A stretch of DNA of 64,000 nucleotides from the NCBI RefSeq assembly GCF_002205675.1, contig NZ_NISK01000001.1:1095303-1159302 (forward strand), in the 5' to 3' direction. This stretch comes from Sphingopyxis bauzanensis (lineage in GTDB: Bacteria > Pseudomonadota > Alphaproteobacteria > Sphingomonadales > Sphingomonadaceae). The notes under the pieces were generated by a model. It saw only the letters and a program-made list of their open reading frames with translations. It made no database searches and was not told the DNA's origin. The position numbers and the translations under genes were made by a program. Positions 1-14,396 of this stretch are shown piece after piece. The stretch's first letter is position 1; each line of letters starts with the position of its first letter.

Positions 1-40
1 AAAGCAAATCACGTCGATGACGGCTCTGAGCCGTGCGCGG

Positions 41-132
41 CATCAGATCGGAATCCCGCGCGGGATCAGATCGGAACGATGCGCGTGATCATGTCGGTAT
101 CCCTGCGCGGGATCGTCGGAATCCGCAGGCGG
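41..132. repeat. Imperfect 23-bp tandem repeats with palindromes
   Basis: Three to four imperfect copies of a roughly 23 bp unit beginning GATCAGATCGGAA run from 41 to 132 (about 41-63, 64-86, 87-110, 111-132). The block contains a perfect 14 bp palindrome at 53-66 (ATCCCGCGCGGGAT), and a near copy with one inserted base at about 99-113. It ends directly before the start codon at 134, so it fills the expected promoter/leader position of that gene. Function is unknown; an operator array or a decayed extragenic repeat are both possible. Confidence 0.5.
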
Positions 133-133
133 C

Positions 134-583
134 ATGATATTTTTGCGCGCAATCCCGCTCGCCGCGACCGTGCTGCTGTTCGCCCCCGGCGCTCTCGCGC
201 AGTTCGGCCCGACAAAGGTCGACGCGCAACCGCAGTTGCGCGGCATGACGGCCGATGAAGCGGCGGCGCTGATCGCAAAAGTCGCCGATGCGCAAGCGAA
301 GGTGAAGAACGAGGAGCAGGTCGTTTTCGACCTGCTGTCCGGCGCCCCCGCCTTTTATTCGATGACGCGCACGAGCCCGCGCGAGGCTTTTCTCCGCCTG
401 CCGCTCGCCAAGACGTTCAGCGTCGAGCGCAAAGCGACCGACAACAGGTTGTGGCAGCCTTACCAGATCATCGTCCTGCCCGACGGCCCCGGCAAATTAC
501 TCTGGGATGTCGAAGTCGTGCTGGGCATCAACGGCCAGATCGAGCGGATCGAAATGCTCTACCGCCCGCCTGCGCCCTTCTGA
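134..583 (+). CDS. Exported protein of unknown function
   Basis: A 149-residue protein that I do not recognise. Residues 1-22 form a clear Sec signal peptide: a short basic start, a hydrophobic stretch and an Ala-Leu-Ala-Gln cleavage site, so the mature protein of about 127 residues should be periplasmic. The rest is soluble, with a charged helical stretch around 40-65 and a probable beta-rich C-terminal half. It contains no Cys. It is convergent with thiG, whose stop codon is only 6 bp away. The start was chosen because it gives the signal peptide; only a weak AGGCGG lies just upstream. Confidence 0.6.
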   Translation: MIFLRAIPLAATVLLFAPGALAQFGPTKVDAQPQLRGMTADEAAALIAKVADAQAKVKNEEQVVFDLLSGAPAFYSMTRTSPREAFLRLPLAKTFSVERKATDNRLWQPYQIIVLPDGPGKLLWDVEVVLGINGQIERIEMLYRPPAPF

Positions 584-589
584 CTGCGC

Positions 590-1360
590 TCAGATTAGTC
601 CCGCCAACGGACTGGACGGGTCGGCATATTTGCGCAGCCCCATCCGCCCCGACAAATACGCGTCCCGCCCTGCCTCGACCGCCAGCTTCATCGCCCGCGC
701 CATCCGGATCGGATCTTTCGCCTCGGCGATCGCGGTGTTCATCAGCACGCCGTCGCAGCCAAGCTCCATGGCCACCGCGGCATCGCTCGCCGTGCCAACG
801 CCGGCATCGACCAGCACGGGTACCGACGCGCCCTCGACGATCAGCCGGATCGTCACCCGGTTCTGGATCCCCAGCCCCGACCCGATCGGCGCACCCAGCG
901 GCATTACCGCGACCGCGCCCGCATCCTCCAGCTGTTTCGCGGCGATCGGATCGTCGACGCAATAGACCATCGGCAGGAAACCTTCCTTGGCCAGCACCTC
1001 GGTCGCCTCCAGCGTCTCGCGCATGTTGGGGTAGAGTGTCTTGGCCTCGCCAAGCACTTCCAGCTTGACCAGATCCCAGCCCCCTGCCTCGCGCGCCAGC
1101 CGCAAGGTGCGGATCGCGTCGTCGGCGTTGAAGCAGCCCGCGGTGTTGGGGAGGTAGGTGATCTTCTTTGGATCGATATAATCGGTGAGCATCGGCGCGG
1201 TCGGGTCCGACACATTGACGCGGCGCACCGCGACCGTGACGATCTCCGCCCCCGAAGCCGCGACCGCCGCCGCATTCTGCTCAAAATCCTTGTACTTGCC
1301 GGTCCCGACAATCAGCCGCGACGTGAATGTCCGTCCGGCAACGCTCCAAGTGTCGGTCAA
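590..1360 (-). CDS. thiG: Thiazole synthase ThiG
   Basis: ThiG makes the thiazole phosphate moiety of thiamin from deoxyxylulose 5-phosphate, dehydroglycine and the sulfur of ThiS thiocarboxylate. The sequence is a full-length (about 256 residue) TIM barrel. It shows the LVKLEVLGE segment with the Schiff-base lysine near residue 99, and the phosphate-binding [13 protein letters not shown] and [13 protein letters not shown] segments. The likely start is one of two adjacent TTG codons overlapping the thiS stop, because the reading frame upstream of them is thiS coding sequence. thiS and thiG therefore form a translationally coupled pair. Confidence 0.93.
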   Translation of the reverse strand: MTDTWSVAGRTFTSRLIVGTGKYKDFEQNAAAVAASGAEIVTVAVRRVNVSDPTAPMLTDYIDPKKITYLPNTAGCFNADDAIRTLRLAREAGGWDLVKLEVLGEAKTLYPNMRETLEATEVLAKEGFLPMVYCVDDPIAAKQLEDAGAVAVMPLGAPIGSGLGIQNRVTIRLIVEGASVPVLVDAGVGTASDAAVAMELGCDGVLMNTAIAEAKDPIRMARAMKLAVEAGRDAYLSGRMGLRKYADPSSPLAGLI

Positions 1361-1560
1361 CAACCGCCTCCCACAAAATGTACAATTTCCAGCGCGTCGC
1401 CCTCGCACAGCGCCACATCCGCCAGCGTCGAGCGAGGCACGATTTCGCGGTTGCGTTCGACCGCGACCTTTTTGACGTCGAGGCCGAGCGAGGCTACGAG
1501 ATCGGCAATGCTGCCATCGCGCACCTGCCGCGTTTCGCCGTTGAGGATGACCAAGATCAC
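1357..1560 (-). CDS. thiS: Sulfur carrier protein ThiS
   Basis: A ubiquitin-like sulfur carrier of 67 residues that is normally adenylated and thiocarboxylated on its C-terminal glycine and delivers sulfur to ThiG. Recognisable features are the [12 protein letters not shown] segment and the EIVHFVGGG tail. The reading frame is open far upstream, but homology begins at the GTG at 1560, which is preceded by AAGGCGG at good spacing. An oddity is that the protein ends Gly-Gly-Gly-Cys, with one residue beyond the glycines that should be terminal. It overlaps thiG by 4 nt and is divergent from aroQ. Confidence 0.85.
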   Translation of the reverse strand: MILVILNGETRQVRDGSIADLVASLGLDVKKVAVERNREIVPRSTLADVALCEGDALEIVHFVGGGC

Positions 1561-1641
1561 TGGGGAATCCGCCTTGCTTTGCCTTTTGCCGAGCAGCCCA
1601 TATAGGGGGAGCGCATATCGTCGCAACCGAAAGCCCCCGCC

Positions 1642-2082
1642 TTGACCGACAAGCCGACCGTTTTTGTCCTCTCCGGCCCTAACCTCAACCTGCTCGGTAC
1701 GCGCGAGCCGGAGATTTACGGCCATGATACGCTGAACGACATTCACGCGCGGCTCGAAGCGCAGGCGGCCGAACTCGGCCTTCGCGTCGAGTGCCGCCAG
1801 ACCAACCATGAAGGTGTGCTGATCGACTGGCTGCACGAAGCCTATGTCGCGGGCGCCAAGGCGGTGTTGCTGAACGCGGGCGGCTACACGCATACCTCGA
1901 TCGCGCTCCACGATGCGATCAAATCGATCAAGGTGCCGGTGATCGAGGTCCACCTGTCGGACCCGATGCAGCGCGAAGAGTTTCGCCACATCAGCTATGT
2001 CGGCATGGCAGCAGTGGCGCATTTTGCAGGCCATGGCGCGAACAGCTACACGCTGGCGCTGGACGCCGCCGCGCGTCTCTGA
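1642..2082 (+). CDS. aroQ: Type II 3-dehydroquinate dehydratase
   Basis: Dehydrates 3-dehydroquinate to 3-dehydroshikimate in the shikimate pathway, as a dodecameric flavodoxin-fold enzyme in the cytoplasm. At 146 residues it matches the family length. Visible motifs are [16 protein letters not shown] (catalytic Tyr26), RQTNHEG (residues 52-58), NAGGYTHTS (78-86) and EVHLSDP (catalytic His104). The start is TTG at 1642; no upstream ATG in frame gives a better N-terminus. It leads an aroQ-accB-accC group, an arrangement seen in many proteobacteria. Confidence 0.95.
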   Translation: MTDKPTVFVLSGPNLNLLGTREPEIYGHDTLNDIHARLEAQAAELGLRVECRQTNHEGVLIDWLHEAYVAGAKAVLLNAGGYTHTSIALHDAIKSIKVPVIEVHLSDPMQREEFRHISYVGMAAVAHFAGHGANSYTLALDAAARL

Positions 2083-2152
2083 CAAGAGGGCGCATCAAAA
2101 ACGGGGTCTGAGCGTCCTTATCAATGGACGCCGCAAAAACAGGAAAATTCTC

Positions 2153-2626
2153 ATGGGTGACCATAAAGACGATGGCATCAATATCGATCCGGCCTATGTG
2201 CGCGCGCTCGCCGAGCTGCTCGACGATACCAGCCTGACCGAAATCGAAGTCGAGGACGGCGATCGCAAGGTCCGCGTCGCGCGCAAGGCCGCGGTTACCG
2301 CGGCGCCCGTCGCTTATGCGCCCGCACCGGCACCCGCCGCCGCGGCCCCGGCGGCAGCCCCCGTCGCGGCCGCCCCCGCGGCTGCCAGCTTCGCCGACGC
2401 GGTCAAGTCGCCGATGGTCGGCACCGTGTATCTTTCGCCCGAACCCGGCGCACCGAATTTTGCGACCATTGGCTCACCGGTCAAGGCTGGCGACACCGTG
2501 CTGATCATCGAAGCGATGAAGGTCATGAACCCGATCGTCGCCCCCGCATCGGGTACGTTGACGGGTGTGCATGTTGAAAACAGCCAGCCGGTCGAGTTCG
2601 ACCAGCCGCTGTTTACCATCGCCTGA
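2153..2626 (+). CDS. accB: Biotin carboxyl carrier protein of acetyl-CoA carboxylase
   Basis: Carries biotin between the biotin carboxylase and carboxyltransferase halves of acetyl-CoA carboxylase, the committed step of fatty acid synthesis. The 157-residue protein has an N-terminal helical region (1-50) and an Ala/Pro-rich flexible linker (about 55-85). A C-terminal biotinyl domain follows, with the EAMKVMNPI motif; Lys123 is the expected biotinylation site. The start ATG at 2153 fits the family length. Only 20 bp separate it from accC, so the two are almost certainly co-transcribed. Confidence 0.96.
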   Translation: MGDHKDDGINIDPAYVRALAELLDDTSLTEIEVEDGDRKVRVARKAAVTAAPVAYAPAPAPAAAAPAAAPVAAAPAAASFADAVKSPMVGTVYLSPEPGAPNFATIGSPVKAGDTVLIIEAMKVMNPIVAPASGTLTGVHVENSQPVEFDQPLFTIA

Positions 2627-2646
2627 GGCGAAGGAAACATTCGGCA

Positions 2647-4008
2647 ATGGCCATTGAAAAACTTCTGATCGCCAACCGCGGTGAAATCGCGCTGCGTATC
2701 CACCGTGCCTGCCACGAAATGGGCATCAAGACGGTCGCGGTTCATTCGACCGCCGACGCCGACGCGATGCACGTCCGCCTCGCCGACGAAGCCGTGTGCA
2801 TCGGCCCCCCCGCGGCGAAGGACAGCTATCTCAACATCCCCGCAATTATCTCGGCCGCCGAAATCACCGGCGCCGACGCGATCCACCCGGGTTATGGCTT
2901 CCTGTCAGAAAACGAGCGCTTCGCCGAGATCATCGAAGCGCACGACATGATATTCGTCGGGCCAAAGCCCGAACATATCCGCACCATGGGCGACAAGGTC
3001 GAAGCGAAGCGCACGGCGGTCACGCTCGGCCTGCCGGTCGTTCCGGGTTCACCCGGTGCGGTCACCTATGGCGACGAATGCCGAAAAATGGCCGAAGACA
3101 TCGGCTATCCGGTGCTGATCAAGGCCGCGTCGGGCGGCGGCGGGCGCGGGATGAAGGTCGTCCCCGACGCCGACAGCCTCGAAAGCCTGATGGGCCAGGC
3201 ATCGAGCGAAGCGGCGGCGGCGTTCGGCGACCCGACTGTTTATATGGAAAAATATCTCGGCAACCCGCGCCACATCGAATTTCAGGTGTTCGGCGATGGC
3301 CGGGGAACGGCAATCCACCTCGGCGAGCGCGATTGCTCGCTTCAGCGTCGCCACCAGAAAGTGCTCGAAGAAGCGCCCTCGCCGATTATCTCGGCCGAAG
3401 AGCGCGCGCGCATGGGCAAGGTGTGCGCCGACGCGATGGCCGCGATGCAATATCGCGGCGCCGGGACGATCGAATTCCTGTGGGAAAATGGCGAATTCTT
3501 CTTCATCGAAATGAACACGCGCATCCAGGTCGAGCATCCGGTGACCGAAATGATTACCGGCTTTGACCTTGTTCGCGAACAGATTCGCGTCGCCGGAGGC
3601 CGCGACCTGTCGGTCAGACAGGAAGACCTGGAGTTCCGCGGCCACGCGATGGAATGCCGCATCAACGCCGAAGACCCGCGCACCTTCATGCCCTCGCCCG
3701 GCAAGGTCACCAATTATCACGCCGCGGGCGGCATGCATGTGCGCGTCGATAGCGGGCTGTACGCCGGTTATTCGATCCCGCCCTATTACGACAGCATGAT
3801 CGGCAAGCTGATCGTTTATGGACGCACCCGCGAAAGCTGCATGATGCGGATGCGCCGCGCGCTCGAGGAAATGGTGATAGCGGGGGTCAAGACCAATATC
3901 CCGCTGCACCAGGCGCTGCTCGCAGACCCCGACGTGATCAACGGCGATTATACGATCAAATGGCTGGAAGATTGGCTCGCGCGACACGATGAGGCGGGCG
4001 CAGCATGA
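2647..4008 (+). CDS. accC: Acetyl-CoA carboxylase biotin carboxylase subunit
   Basis: ATP-dependent carboxylation of the biotin on AccB. The 453-residue ATP-grasp enzyme has [11 protein letters not shown] at the N-terminus, [10 protein letters not shown], the glycine-rich ATP loop [14 protein letters not shown], the EAPSP segment and the catalytic [14 protein letters not shown] motif. A clear GAAGGAAA ribosome-binding site precedes the ATG. It is the last gene of the aroQ-accBC group; no strong terminator follows, only a repeat-type intergenic segment. Confidence 0.97.
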   Translation: MAIEKLLIANRGEIALRIHRACHEMGIKTVAVHSTADADAMHVRLADEAVCIGPPAAKDSYLNIPAIISAAEITGADAIHPGYGFLSENERFAEIIEAHDMIFVGPKPEHIRTMGDKVEAKRTAVTLGLPVVPGSPGAVTYGDECRKMAEDIGYPVLIKAASGGGGRGMKVVPDADSLESLMGQASSEAAAAFGDPTVYMEKYLGNPRHIEFQVFGDGRGTAIHLGERDCSLQRRHQKVLEEAPSPIISAEERARMGKVCADAMAAMQYRGAGTIEFLWENGEFFFIEMNTRIQVEHPVTEMITGFDLVREQIRVAGGRDLSVRQEDLEFRGHAMECRINAEDPRTFMPSPGKVTNYHAAGGMHVRVDSGLYAGYSIPPYYDSMIGKLIVYGRTRESCMMRMRRALEEMVIAGVKTNIPLHQALLADPDVINGDYTIKWLEDWLARHDEAGAA

Positions 4009-4016
4009 ACATTTTA

Positions 4017-4150
4017 TAAACCCCTCCCATCAGGGCAGAGGCAGCGAGAATTGCCAGCTTGCTGGCTTAGTCGCAGCGGGGTGGGCTTTGAGACGCAACC
4101 GCCGCCCCAACCGCTCTCCCGCAGGGGAAGGGCTTCTTATGCGCCCAACT
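4017..4150. repeat. GC-rich inverted intergenic repeat element
   Basis: A non-coding 130 bp stretch between accC and the L,D-transpeptidase gene. It has CCCCTCCCATCAGGGCAGAGG at its left end, a CAGCTTGCTGG palindrome in the middle and CTCTCCCGCAGGGGAAGGG at its right end. The character (CCCTCCC arms flanking a CAGCTTGCT core) resembles the elements near 15.72-15.89 kb and 22.87-22.97 kb. I read it as one of a family of sphingomonad extragenic palindromic elements. Its function is unknown, possibly transcript-end stabilisation. Confidence 0.45.
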
Positions 4151-4200
4151 GTGCGCCACCTCACTTTAACTCCCCCGCATTTTTGGCTAAGGGCTAAACC

Positions 4201-5559
4201 ATGGTCAAAAACGCCCCAAACGCAGCGCGCCGCGCCGCGACGCTCCTTCTGCCGCTGAGCCTGCTCGCCATGCCCGCCTTCGCCCAAACCGCGGTGAAAG
4301 AGGATTCGGTCATCCTCCAGCCCGACAAGGTCGCCGACGACGCCCCGGTGATCGCCGCACAAGTGACGTTGCCGAGCTGGACCGAAGAAGACGCCACCGC
4401 GCTGCTCAGTACGATCGAAAACATCGGCGCCGAAGGCCTGTTCGCCAAGGATTATAACCCCGATGCGCTCGCCGCGGCGATCCTTTCCAACGATCAGGTC
4501 GCGCTCGACAAACGCGCGACCGACACCTTCCTGCTGCTCGCGACGCATCTGCGCGACGGGCGCACGCCCAATGCGGCACGCAAACAATGGTTCATGGTCG
4601 ATAGCGACGCCGATGCCGAACCCTTGCTGCCGCTCCTCGAGACCGCGCTGAACGCCGGGTCGATCCGAGAAACGCTCGCCTCGCTCAACCCCATTCACCC
4701 CGACTTCGCGGTGCTCAAGGCCGCGCTCGCCAATGCCAAGGCGCCAGCCGACGCCAATGCCATCCGTGTCAACATGGAACGCTGGCGCTGGATGCCGCGC
4801 GCGCTCGGCGAGCGCTATGTCGTCAGCAACGTCCCCGAATATATGACCCGCGTCGTCCATGGCGGCACGATCATCGCGACCCACAAGGCCGTCGTCGGCA
4901 AAGCATCGACTGCAACGCCGCAGCTGAACCCGATGGCCACCGGCATCATCGTCAACCCGACCTGGACCCTACCGCGCAGCATCATTAACGAAGGCATCGG
5001 CGCGACGATTGCCCGCAACCCCGCCTCGGCGCGCGCGCAGGGCTATACCTGGACCGGCAGCGGCAAGACGCTGTCGGTGGTGCAAAAGGCGGGGCCAAAC
5101 AACGCGCTGGGCGTGATGAAGATGGAAATGCTCAACGAGCATGCGATCTACCTGCATGACACTCCGTCCAAGGGCGCGTTCAACGCTGCCGCCCGCGCAT
5201 TCAGCCACGGCTGCATCCGCACCGAACGCGCGCTGCATTTCTCGGGCCTGATGGCGGTCATGTTCGCGGGACGTAGCCCGGAAGAGTTCGGCGAAGCGAT
5301 CGCGAGCGGCAAGACCACCCGCTTCGGCTTCGACCAGCCTTTCCCTGTCTATGTTGCATATTGGACCGTCATCCCCGACGGCAAGGGCGGCACCAAAAAA
5401 CTCGCCGATCTCTATGGGCGCGATGCGCCGGTGGTGGCCAGCTTTGCCAAACCCGGTCGCCCGACCGCTACGATCATCACACCGGTCGCGCCGCAAGTGG
5501 TCCCGACGGTCCAGACCACAGCGCGCGTAACGACACCGGGGACCAGCGGAATTTATTGA
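4201..5559 (+). CDS. Exported L,D-transpeptidase (YkuD/YcbB type)
   Basis: A 452-residue exported L,D-transpeptidase, expected to make 3-3 peptidoglycan cross-links or attach proteins to the wall. Residues 1-29 form a signal peptide ending in Ala-Phe-Ala-Gln. A scaffold region with the HLRDGRT segment follows (about 85-125). The YkuD domain then starts near 210 and holds the catalytic signature HDTPSKGAFNAAARAFSHGC with the nucleophilic Cys in SHGCIR (about residue 338). Compared with E. coli YcbB (about 600 residues) it lacks an obvious peptidoglycan-binding domain. It is convergent with rpoC across a shared terminator. Confidence 0.9.
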   Translation: MVKNAPNAARRAATLLLPLSLLAMPAFAQTAVKEDSVILQPDKVADDAPVIAAQVTLPSWTEEDATALLSTIENIGAEGLFAKDYNPDALAAAILSNDQVALDKRATDTFLLLATHLRDGRTPNAARKQWFMVDSDADAEPLLPLLETALNAGSIRETLASLNPIHPDFAVLKAALANAKAPADANAIRVNMERWRWMPRALGERYVVSNVPEYMTRVVHGGTIIATHKAVVGKASTATPQLNPMATGIIVNPTWTLPRSIINEGIGATIARNPASARAQGYTWTGSGKTLSVVQKAGPNNALGVMKMEMLNEHAIYLHDTPSKGAFNAAARAFSHGCIRTERALHFSGLMAVMFAGRSPEEFGEAIASGKTTRFGFDQPFPVYVAYWTVIPDGKGGTKKLADLYGRDAPVVASFAKPGRPTATIITPVAPQVVPTVQTTARVTTPGTSGIY

Positions 5560-5611
5560 GCAGAGCCGCTTCCGACCGGAACCCGTTCTCACCGCAAACC
5601 ACACAAGAAAA

Positions 5612-5645
5612 AGCCCCGCCAGATCACTCCGGCGGGGCTCTTTTC
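5612..5645. terminator. Bidirectional terminator between the L,D-transpeptidase gene and rpoC
   Basis: A 9 bp perfect GC-rich stem, AGCCCCGCC at 5612-5620 paired with GGCGGGGCT at 5631-5639. It is followed on the plus strand by CTTTTCTG and on the minus strand by a run of T residues (AAGAAAAA on the plus strand just left of the stem). It sits between convergent genes and can serve both. Confidence 0.9.
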
Positions 5646-5669
5646 TGTCAGGCCTGGAGACCGAAGCGG

Positions 5670-9956
<4,287 letters not shown>

Positions 9957-9973
9957 ATTCTAGCTCCACTCTT

Positions 9974-9998
9974 CCCCCTTCGCGCGGAGCGAAGGGGG
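9974..9998. other. Perfect 10-bp hairpin in the rpoB-rpoC gap
   Basis: CCCCCTTCGC (9974-9983) pairs perfectly with GCGAAGGGGG (9989-9998) around a 5 nt loop. In the minus-strand transcript there is no T-run after it, so it is not a classical intrinsic terminator. It could be an RNA processing or stability element. Its GCGGAGCGAAG core resembles the repeat at 52148-52229, so it may derive from the same repeat family. Confidence 0.6.
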
Positions 9999-10011
9999 TG
10001 AGGATAAGATC

Positions 10012-13000
10012 TTATTCGGCGGCTTCGGGAAGGGCGTCGGGCGCCTCGTCCGGGTCCAGATCCGCATGGGACGACAGTTCGACGTTGAGTCCCAGCGAGC
10101 GCATTTCCTTGACGAGCACGTTGAAGCTTTCGGGAATGCCGGCCTCAAAGGTGTCGTCGCCCTTGACGATCGCTTCGTAAACCTTGGTGCGGCCGATCAC
10201 GTCATCGGACTTCACCGTCAGCATTTCCTGAAGCGTATACGCGGCGCCATAAGCTTGCAGTGCCCACACTTCCATTTCCCCGAAGCGCTGGCCACCGAAC
10301 TGCGCTTTACCGCCCAGCGGCTGCTGGGTAACAAGCGAGTACGGCCCGATCGAACGCGCGTGGATCTTGTCGTCGACAAGGTGATGCAGTTTCAGGATAT
10401 ACATATATCCCACCGTCACCTTGCGGTCGAACCGGTCACCGGTGCGGCCGTCGTACAGATCGACCTGACCCGACCGGTCAAGACCGGCACGTTCCAGCAT
10501 CGCCGACACGTCGGCTTCGCGCGCACCGTCGAACACCGGGGTCGCAAAAGGTACACCGACCGACAGGTTCGAGGCGAGTTCGACAACCTCGTCTGCGGTG
10601 CGGGCCTTGATCTCGTCGGCATATTCATCGCCATAGGCATGAAGCAGTGCATCGCGCACGGCCTCGGGCGGAGTTCCCGCCACGGGGTCGGGGTTCGCCA
10701 TGCGCCAATCTTCCAGCGCCGTCGTGATCTGCTGACCGAAGCCGCGCGATGCCCAGCCAAGGTGCGTTTCGAGAATCTGTCCGACGTTCATGCGCGACGG
10801 CACGCCCAGCGGATTGAGCACGAAATCGACATGCGTGCCATCTTCCAGGAACGGCATGTCTTCGACCGGCAGGATGCGGCTGATGATGCCCTTGTTGCCG
10901 TGACGTCCTGCCATCTTGTCGCCCGACTGCAGCTTGCGCTTCACGGCAACGAAGACCTTGACCATCTTGAGCACGCCCGGGGCGAGTTCGTCGCCGCGCT
11001 GCAGCTTTTCAACGCGATCTTCGTATTTCGCGCTGATCCGCTTGATCGCGTCGTCATACTGCGCCTTGATCGCTTCGAGCGCGGTCTGACTGTTGTCGTC
11101 GACAACCGCCAGCTTCCACCAGTCGCCGCGATCGAGTTCGGTCAGCATCTCTTCAGTGACGACGTCGCCCTTCTTCAGCCCCTTCGGTACCGCGCTGGTC
11201 GCTTGACCGATCAGCAAGTCTTTCAGGCTCGAGAAGGTCGCACGGTTGAGGATCGCGCGCTCATCGTCGGCATCCTGCTTCAGACGCTCGATCTCTTCGC
11301 GTTCGATCGCGATTGCGCGCTCGTCCTTGTCAATGCCGTGGCGGTTGAAAACGCGGACTTCGACGACCGTGCCCGAAACGCCCGGCGGCAGGCGGAGGGA
11401 GGTGTCGCGCACATCGCTGGCCTTTTCGCCAAAGATCGCGCGCAGCAGCTTTTCTTCCGGCGTCATCGGCGATTCACCCTTGGGGGTGATCTTGCCGGCC
11501 AGAATGTCGCCCGGGCCGACTTCGGCGCCGATATAGACGATGCCCGCCTCGTCGAGGTTGCGCAGCGCTTCCTCGCCGACGTTCGGGATGTCGCGTGTAA
11601 TGTCTTCGGGGCCAAGGCGCGTGTCACGCGCCGTGACTTCGAATTCCTCGATGTGGATCGAGGTGAAGACGTCGTCCTTCACGATGCGTTCGCTGATGAG
11701 GATACTATCCTCATAGTTATAGCCATTCCACGGCATGAACGCGACGAGCACGTTCTTGCCCAGCGCCAGTTCGCCCAGCTCGGTCGACGGGCCGTCGGCG
11801 ATAATGTCGCCGGTGCGGACGATCTCGCCCACCTTCACCAGCGGACGCTGGTTGATGCAGGTGTTCTGGTTCGAACGCTGGAACTTTTGCAGGCGATAGA
11901 TGTCGACGCCCGACTTGCCGGGTTCAACCATATCGGTCGCACGGATGACGATACGCGTCGCATCGACCTGATCGATCACGCCGCCGCGGCGCGCTGCGAT
12001 CGCAGCGCCCGAATCGCGGGCAACGGTTTCTTCCATGCCGGTGCCGACCACCGGAGCCTCTGCACGCAGCAGCGGCACAGCCTGACGCTGCATGTTCGAA
12101 CCCATCAGCGCGCGGTTGGCGTCATCGTTTTCCAGGAACGGGATCAGCGATGCCGCAACCGAAACCAGCTGCTTCGGCGACACGTCCATCAACGTGATCT
12201 GTTCGCGCGGCGCCATCAGGAATTCGCCCGCTTCGCGCGCCGAGATCAGCTCGTCGATAAAGCTGCCGTCGGGGTTGAGGTCGGCGTTCGCCTGCGCAAC
12301 CGTGTGCTTCTGCTCTTCCATCGCCGACAGATAAACGACGTCGGTCGTCACCTTGCCGTCGATGATCTTGCGGTACGGGGTTTCGATGAACCCGTACTTG
12401 TTCACTCGCGCAAAGGTCGCGAGCGAGTTGATCAGACCGATGTTCGGGCCTTCCGGCGTTTCGATCGGACAGATACGGCCGTAGTGGGTCGGGTGAACGT
12501 CGCGGACTTCGAAGCCAGCACGCTCACGGGTAAGCCCTCCCGGCCCAAGCGCCGACACGCGGCGCTTGTGGGTGACTTCGGATAGCGGATTGGTCTGATC
12601 CATGAACTGCGAAAGCTGCGACGAGCCAAAAAATTCACGCACCGCGGCAACCGCAGGCTTCGCGTTGATCAGGTCGTTCGGCATGACGGTCGACACATCG
12701 ACCGAGCTCATGCGCTCCTTCACCGCGCGCTCCATGCGGAGCAGGCCGACGCGATACTGGTTTTCCAGCAGCTCGCCGACCGAACGGACACGGCGGTTAC
12801 CGAGGTTATCGATATCGTCGATTTCGCCCTTGCCGTCCTTCAGGTTAACCAGCTCCTTGACGACGGCAAGGATGTCGTCGCTGCGCAGCGTGGTGACCGT
12901 GTCTTCGGCATCGAGACCGAGGCGCATGTTCAGCTTGACGCGGCCGACAGCCGACAGGTCGTAACGCTCGGGGTCAAAGAACAACCCGCCGAACAACGCT

Positions 13001-14190
13001 TCTGCGGTTTCGCGCGTCGGCGGCTCGCCGGGGCGCATCACGCGATAGATGTCCGAAAGCGCCTGATCGCGATCCTCGGCCTTGTCGGCCTTCAGCGTGT
13101 TGCGGATCCACGGACCGGTGTTGTTGTGGTCGATGTCGAGCAGGACGAGCTTGTCGATACCCGCCGCGTCGATCTTTTCGAGGTTCTCGGCCGACACTTC
13201 GTCACCAGCTTCGATGTAAATCTCGCCGGTCGTCTCATTGATCAGGTCATAGGCCGAATAGCGACCGAAGATTTCCTCGGTCGGGATCAGCAACGTATCG
13301 AGACCGTCCTTCGCCGCCTTGTTGGCAAGGCGCGGGCTGATCTTGTGACCAGCAGCAAACACGACTTCGCCGGTCTTCGCGTCGACGACGTCGAACGCGG
13401 GCTTCGCACCGCGCCAGTTTTCGACCATGAACGGCACGCGCCAGCCATTGGCGGCGCGCTCGAAAATCAGGCGGTCATAGAAATGGTTGAGGATTTCCTC
13501 ACCCGACATGCCCAGCGCGTAGAGCAGGCTGGTGACCGGCAGCTTGCGCTTGCGGTCGATGCGGACATTGACAATGTCCTTGGCGTCGAATTCGAAATCG
13601 AGCCACGAACCGCGGTACGGAATGACGCGCGCAGCGAACAGGAACTTGCCCGACGAGTGGGTCTTGCCGCGATCGTGGTCGAACAGGACACCCGGCGAAC
13701 GATGCATCTGCGACACGATAACGCGCTCGGTGCCATTGACGAAGAAGGTGCCGTTGCCCGTCATCAGGGGCATGTCGCCCATGTAAACGTCCTGCTCCTT
13801 GATATCGAGGACCGAACGGGTGTCGGTTTCGCTGTCGACTTCAAAGACGATCAGGCGCAGCGTGACCTTCATAGGCGCCGCATAGGTGATGCCGCGCTGG
13901 CGGCATTCGTCGACGTCGTACTTCGGCGCTTCGAGTTCGTAATGGACAAAGTCGAGCTCGGCGGTGCCGGCGAAATCGCGGATCGGGAACACGCTGCGCA
14001 GCGTCTTTTCAAGCCCCGAGACATAACCGATCGACGGATCCGAGCGGAGGAACTGCTCATAGGATTCGCGCTGCACCTCGATGAGGTTGGGCATCTCCAC
14101 CGCTTCGTGGATATTGCCGAACAGCTTGCGGATGCGCTTGCTCGCGGTTGCTTCGAGGGCCTTGCCCACCGACTTCGCTTTGGTCGCCAT
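10012..14190 (-). CDS. rpoB: RNA polymerase beta subunit
   Basis: Second-largest core subunit of RNA polymerase, 1392 residues. The rifampicin-pocket segment [17 protein letters not shown] followed by [14 protein letters not shown] keeps the residues equivalent to E. coli Asp516, His526 and Ser531, so the drug site looks wild type. The conserved [17 protein letters not shown] and, near the C-terminus, [19 protein letters not shown] are intact. The start at 14190 gives the expected N-terminus. No rplJ/rplL lies directly upstream; a separate promoter and a leader hairpin do. Confidence 0.99.
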   Translation of the reverse strand: MATKAKSVGKALEATASKRIRKLFGNIHEAVEMPNLIEVQRESYEQFLRSDPSIGYVSGLEKTLRSVFPIRDFAGTAELDFVHYELEAPKYDVDECRQRGITYAAPMKVTLRLIVFEVDSETDTRSVLDIKEQDVYMGDMPLMTGNGTFFVNGTERVIVSQMHRSPGVLFDHDRGKTHSSGKFLFAARVIPYRGSWLDFEFDAKDIVNVRIDRKRKLPVTSLLYALGMSGEEILNHFYDRLIFERAANGWRVPFMVENWRGAKPAFDVVDAKTGEVVFAAGHKISPRLANKAAKDGLDTLLIPTEEIFGRYSAYDLINETTGEIYIEAGDEVSAENLEKIDAAGIDKLVLLDIDHNNTGPWIRNTLKADKAEDRDQALSDIYRVMRPGEPPTRETAEALFGGLFFDPERYDLSAVGRVKLNMRLGLDAEDTVTTLRSDDILAVVKELVNLKDGKGEIDDIDNLGNRRVRSVGELLENQYRVGLLRMERAVKERMSSVDVSTVMPNDLINAKPAVAAVREFFGSSQLSQFMDQTNPLSEVTHKRRVSALGPGGLTRERAGFEVRDVHPTHYGRICPIETPEGPNIGLINSLATFARVNKYGFIETPYRKIIDGKVTTDVVYLSAMEEQKHTVAQANADLNPDGSFIDELISAREAGEFLMAPREQITLMDVSPKQLVSVAASLIPFLENDDANRALMGSNMQRQAVPLLRAEAPVVGTGMEETVARDSGAAIAARRGGVIDQVDATRIVIRATDMVEPGKSGVDIYRLQKFQRSNQNTCINQRPLVKVGEIVRTGDIIADGPSTELGELALGKNVLVAFMPWNGYNYEDSILISERIVKDDVFTSIHIEEFEVTARDTRLGPEDITRDIPNVGEEALRNLDEAGIVYIGAEVGPGDILAGKITPKGESPMTPEEKLLRAIFGEKASDVRDTSLRLPPGVSGTVVEVRVFNRHGIDKDERAIAIEREEIERLKQDADDERAILNRATFSSLKDLLIGQATSAVPKGLKKGDVVTEEMLTELDRGDWWKLAVVDDNSQTALEAIKAQYDDAIKRISAKYEDRVEKLQRGDELAPGVLKMVKVFVAVKRKLQSGDKMAGRHGNKGIISRILPVEDMPFLEDGTHVDFVLNPLGVPSRMNVGQILETHLGWASRGFGQQITTALEDWRMANPDPVAGTPPEAVRDALLHAYGDEYADEIKARTADEVVELASNLSVGVPFATPVFDGAREADVSAMLERAGLDRSGQVDLYDGRTGDRFDRKVTVGYMYILKLHHLVDDKIHARSIGPYSLVTQQPLGGKAQFGGQRFGEMEVWALQAYGAAYTLQEMLTVKSDDVIGRTKVYEAIVKGDDTFEAGIPESFNVLVKEMRSLGLNVELSSHADLDPDEAPDALPEAAE

Positions 14191-14240
14191 AAGTGATTGT
14201 CTCGCCTGTCAAAAATCCAAATCGCGGGCGCTCCGACGCG

Positions 14241-14279
14241 AAAAAAGCCGCAGGCAACCGTTGCCGGTTTACCGCAGCT
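14241..14279 (-). terminator. Terminator-like hairpin in the rpoB leader (putative attenuator)
   Basis: Read on the minus strand, AGCTGC (14279-14274) pairs with GCGGCT (14251-14246) with one G-U. Inside it, GGCAA pairs with TTGCC (14265-14261 with 14257-14253). The stem is followed immediately by TTTTTT (14246-14241), the layout of an intrinsic terminator. It lies about 50 nt upstream of the rpoB start and downstream of the predicted promoter, with no minus-strand gene in between. That fits partial termination or attenuation of rpoBC rather than the end of another gene. Confidence 0.6.
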
Positions 14280-14367
14280 TTCCAACGCCTGTCGAAATCC
14301 CCGCCGACCTATCCGTACAATCCGCTGCGCAAGGCGGACTCTATCTCGAACGATGGGGTGTGACGGC

Positions 14368-14396
14368 GATATAGGTTTGGGGGGGCGAAGTGTCAA
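14368..14396 (-). promoter_or_regulatory. Predicted sigma-70 promoter of rpoBC
   Basis: On the minus strand a perfect -35 hexamer TTGACA (14396-14391) is followed after exactly 17 bp by TATATC (14373-14368). The predicted start of transcription is near 14361, giving a leader of about 170 nt before rpoB. The rest of the 14191-14734 interval holds this promoter, the leader hairpin and no gene I can support. Confidence 0.7.

Noticed and set aside
1357-2085. A 242-codon frame that would extend ThiS far upstream
   Set aside because: The extension runs antisense through aroQ, and ThiS homology begins at the GTG at 1560 with a proper ribosome-binding site.
4030-4884. A minus-strand frame of 284 codons near the L,D-transpeptidase gene
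   Set aside because: It starts inside the transpeptidase gene and ends in repeat DNA, with no recognisable domain.
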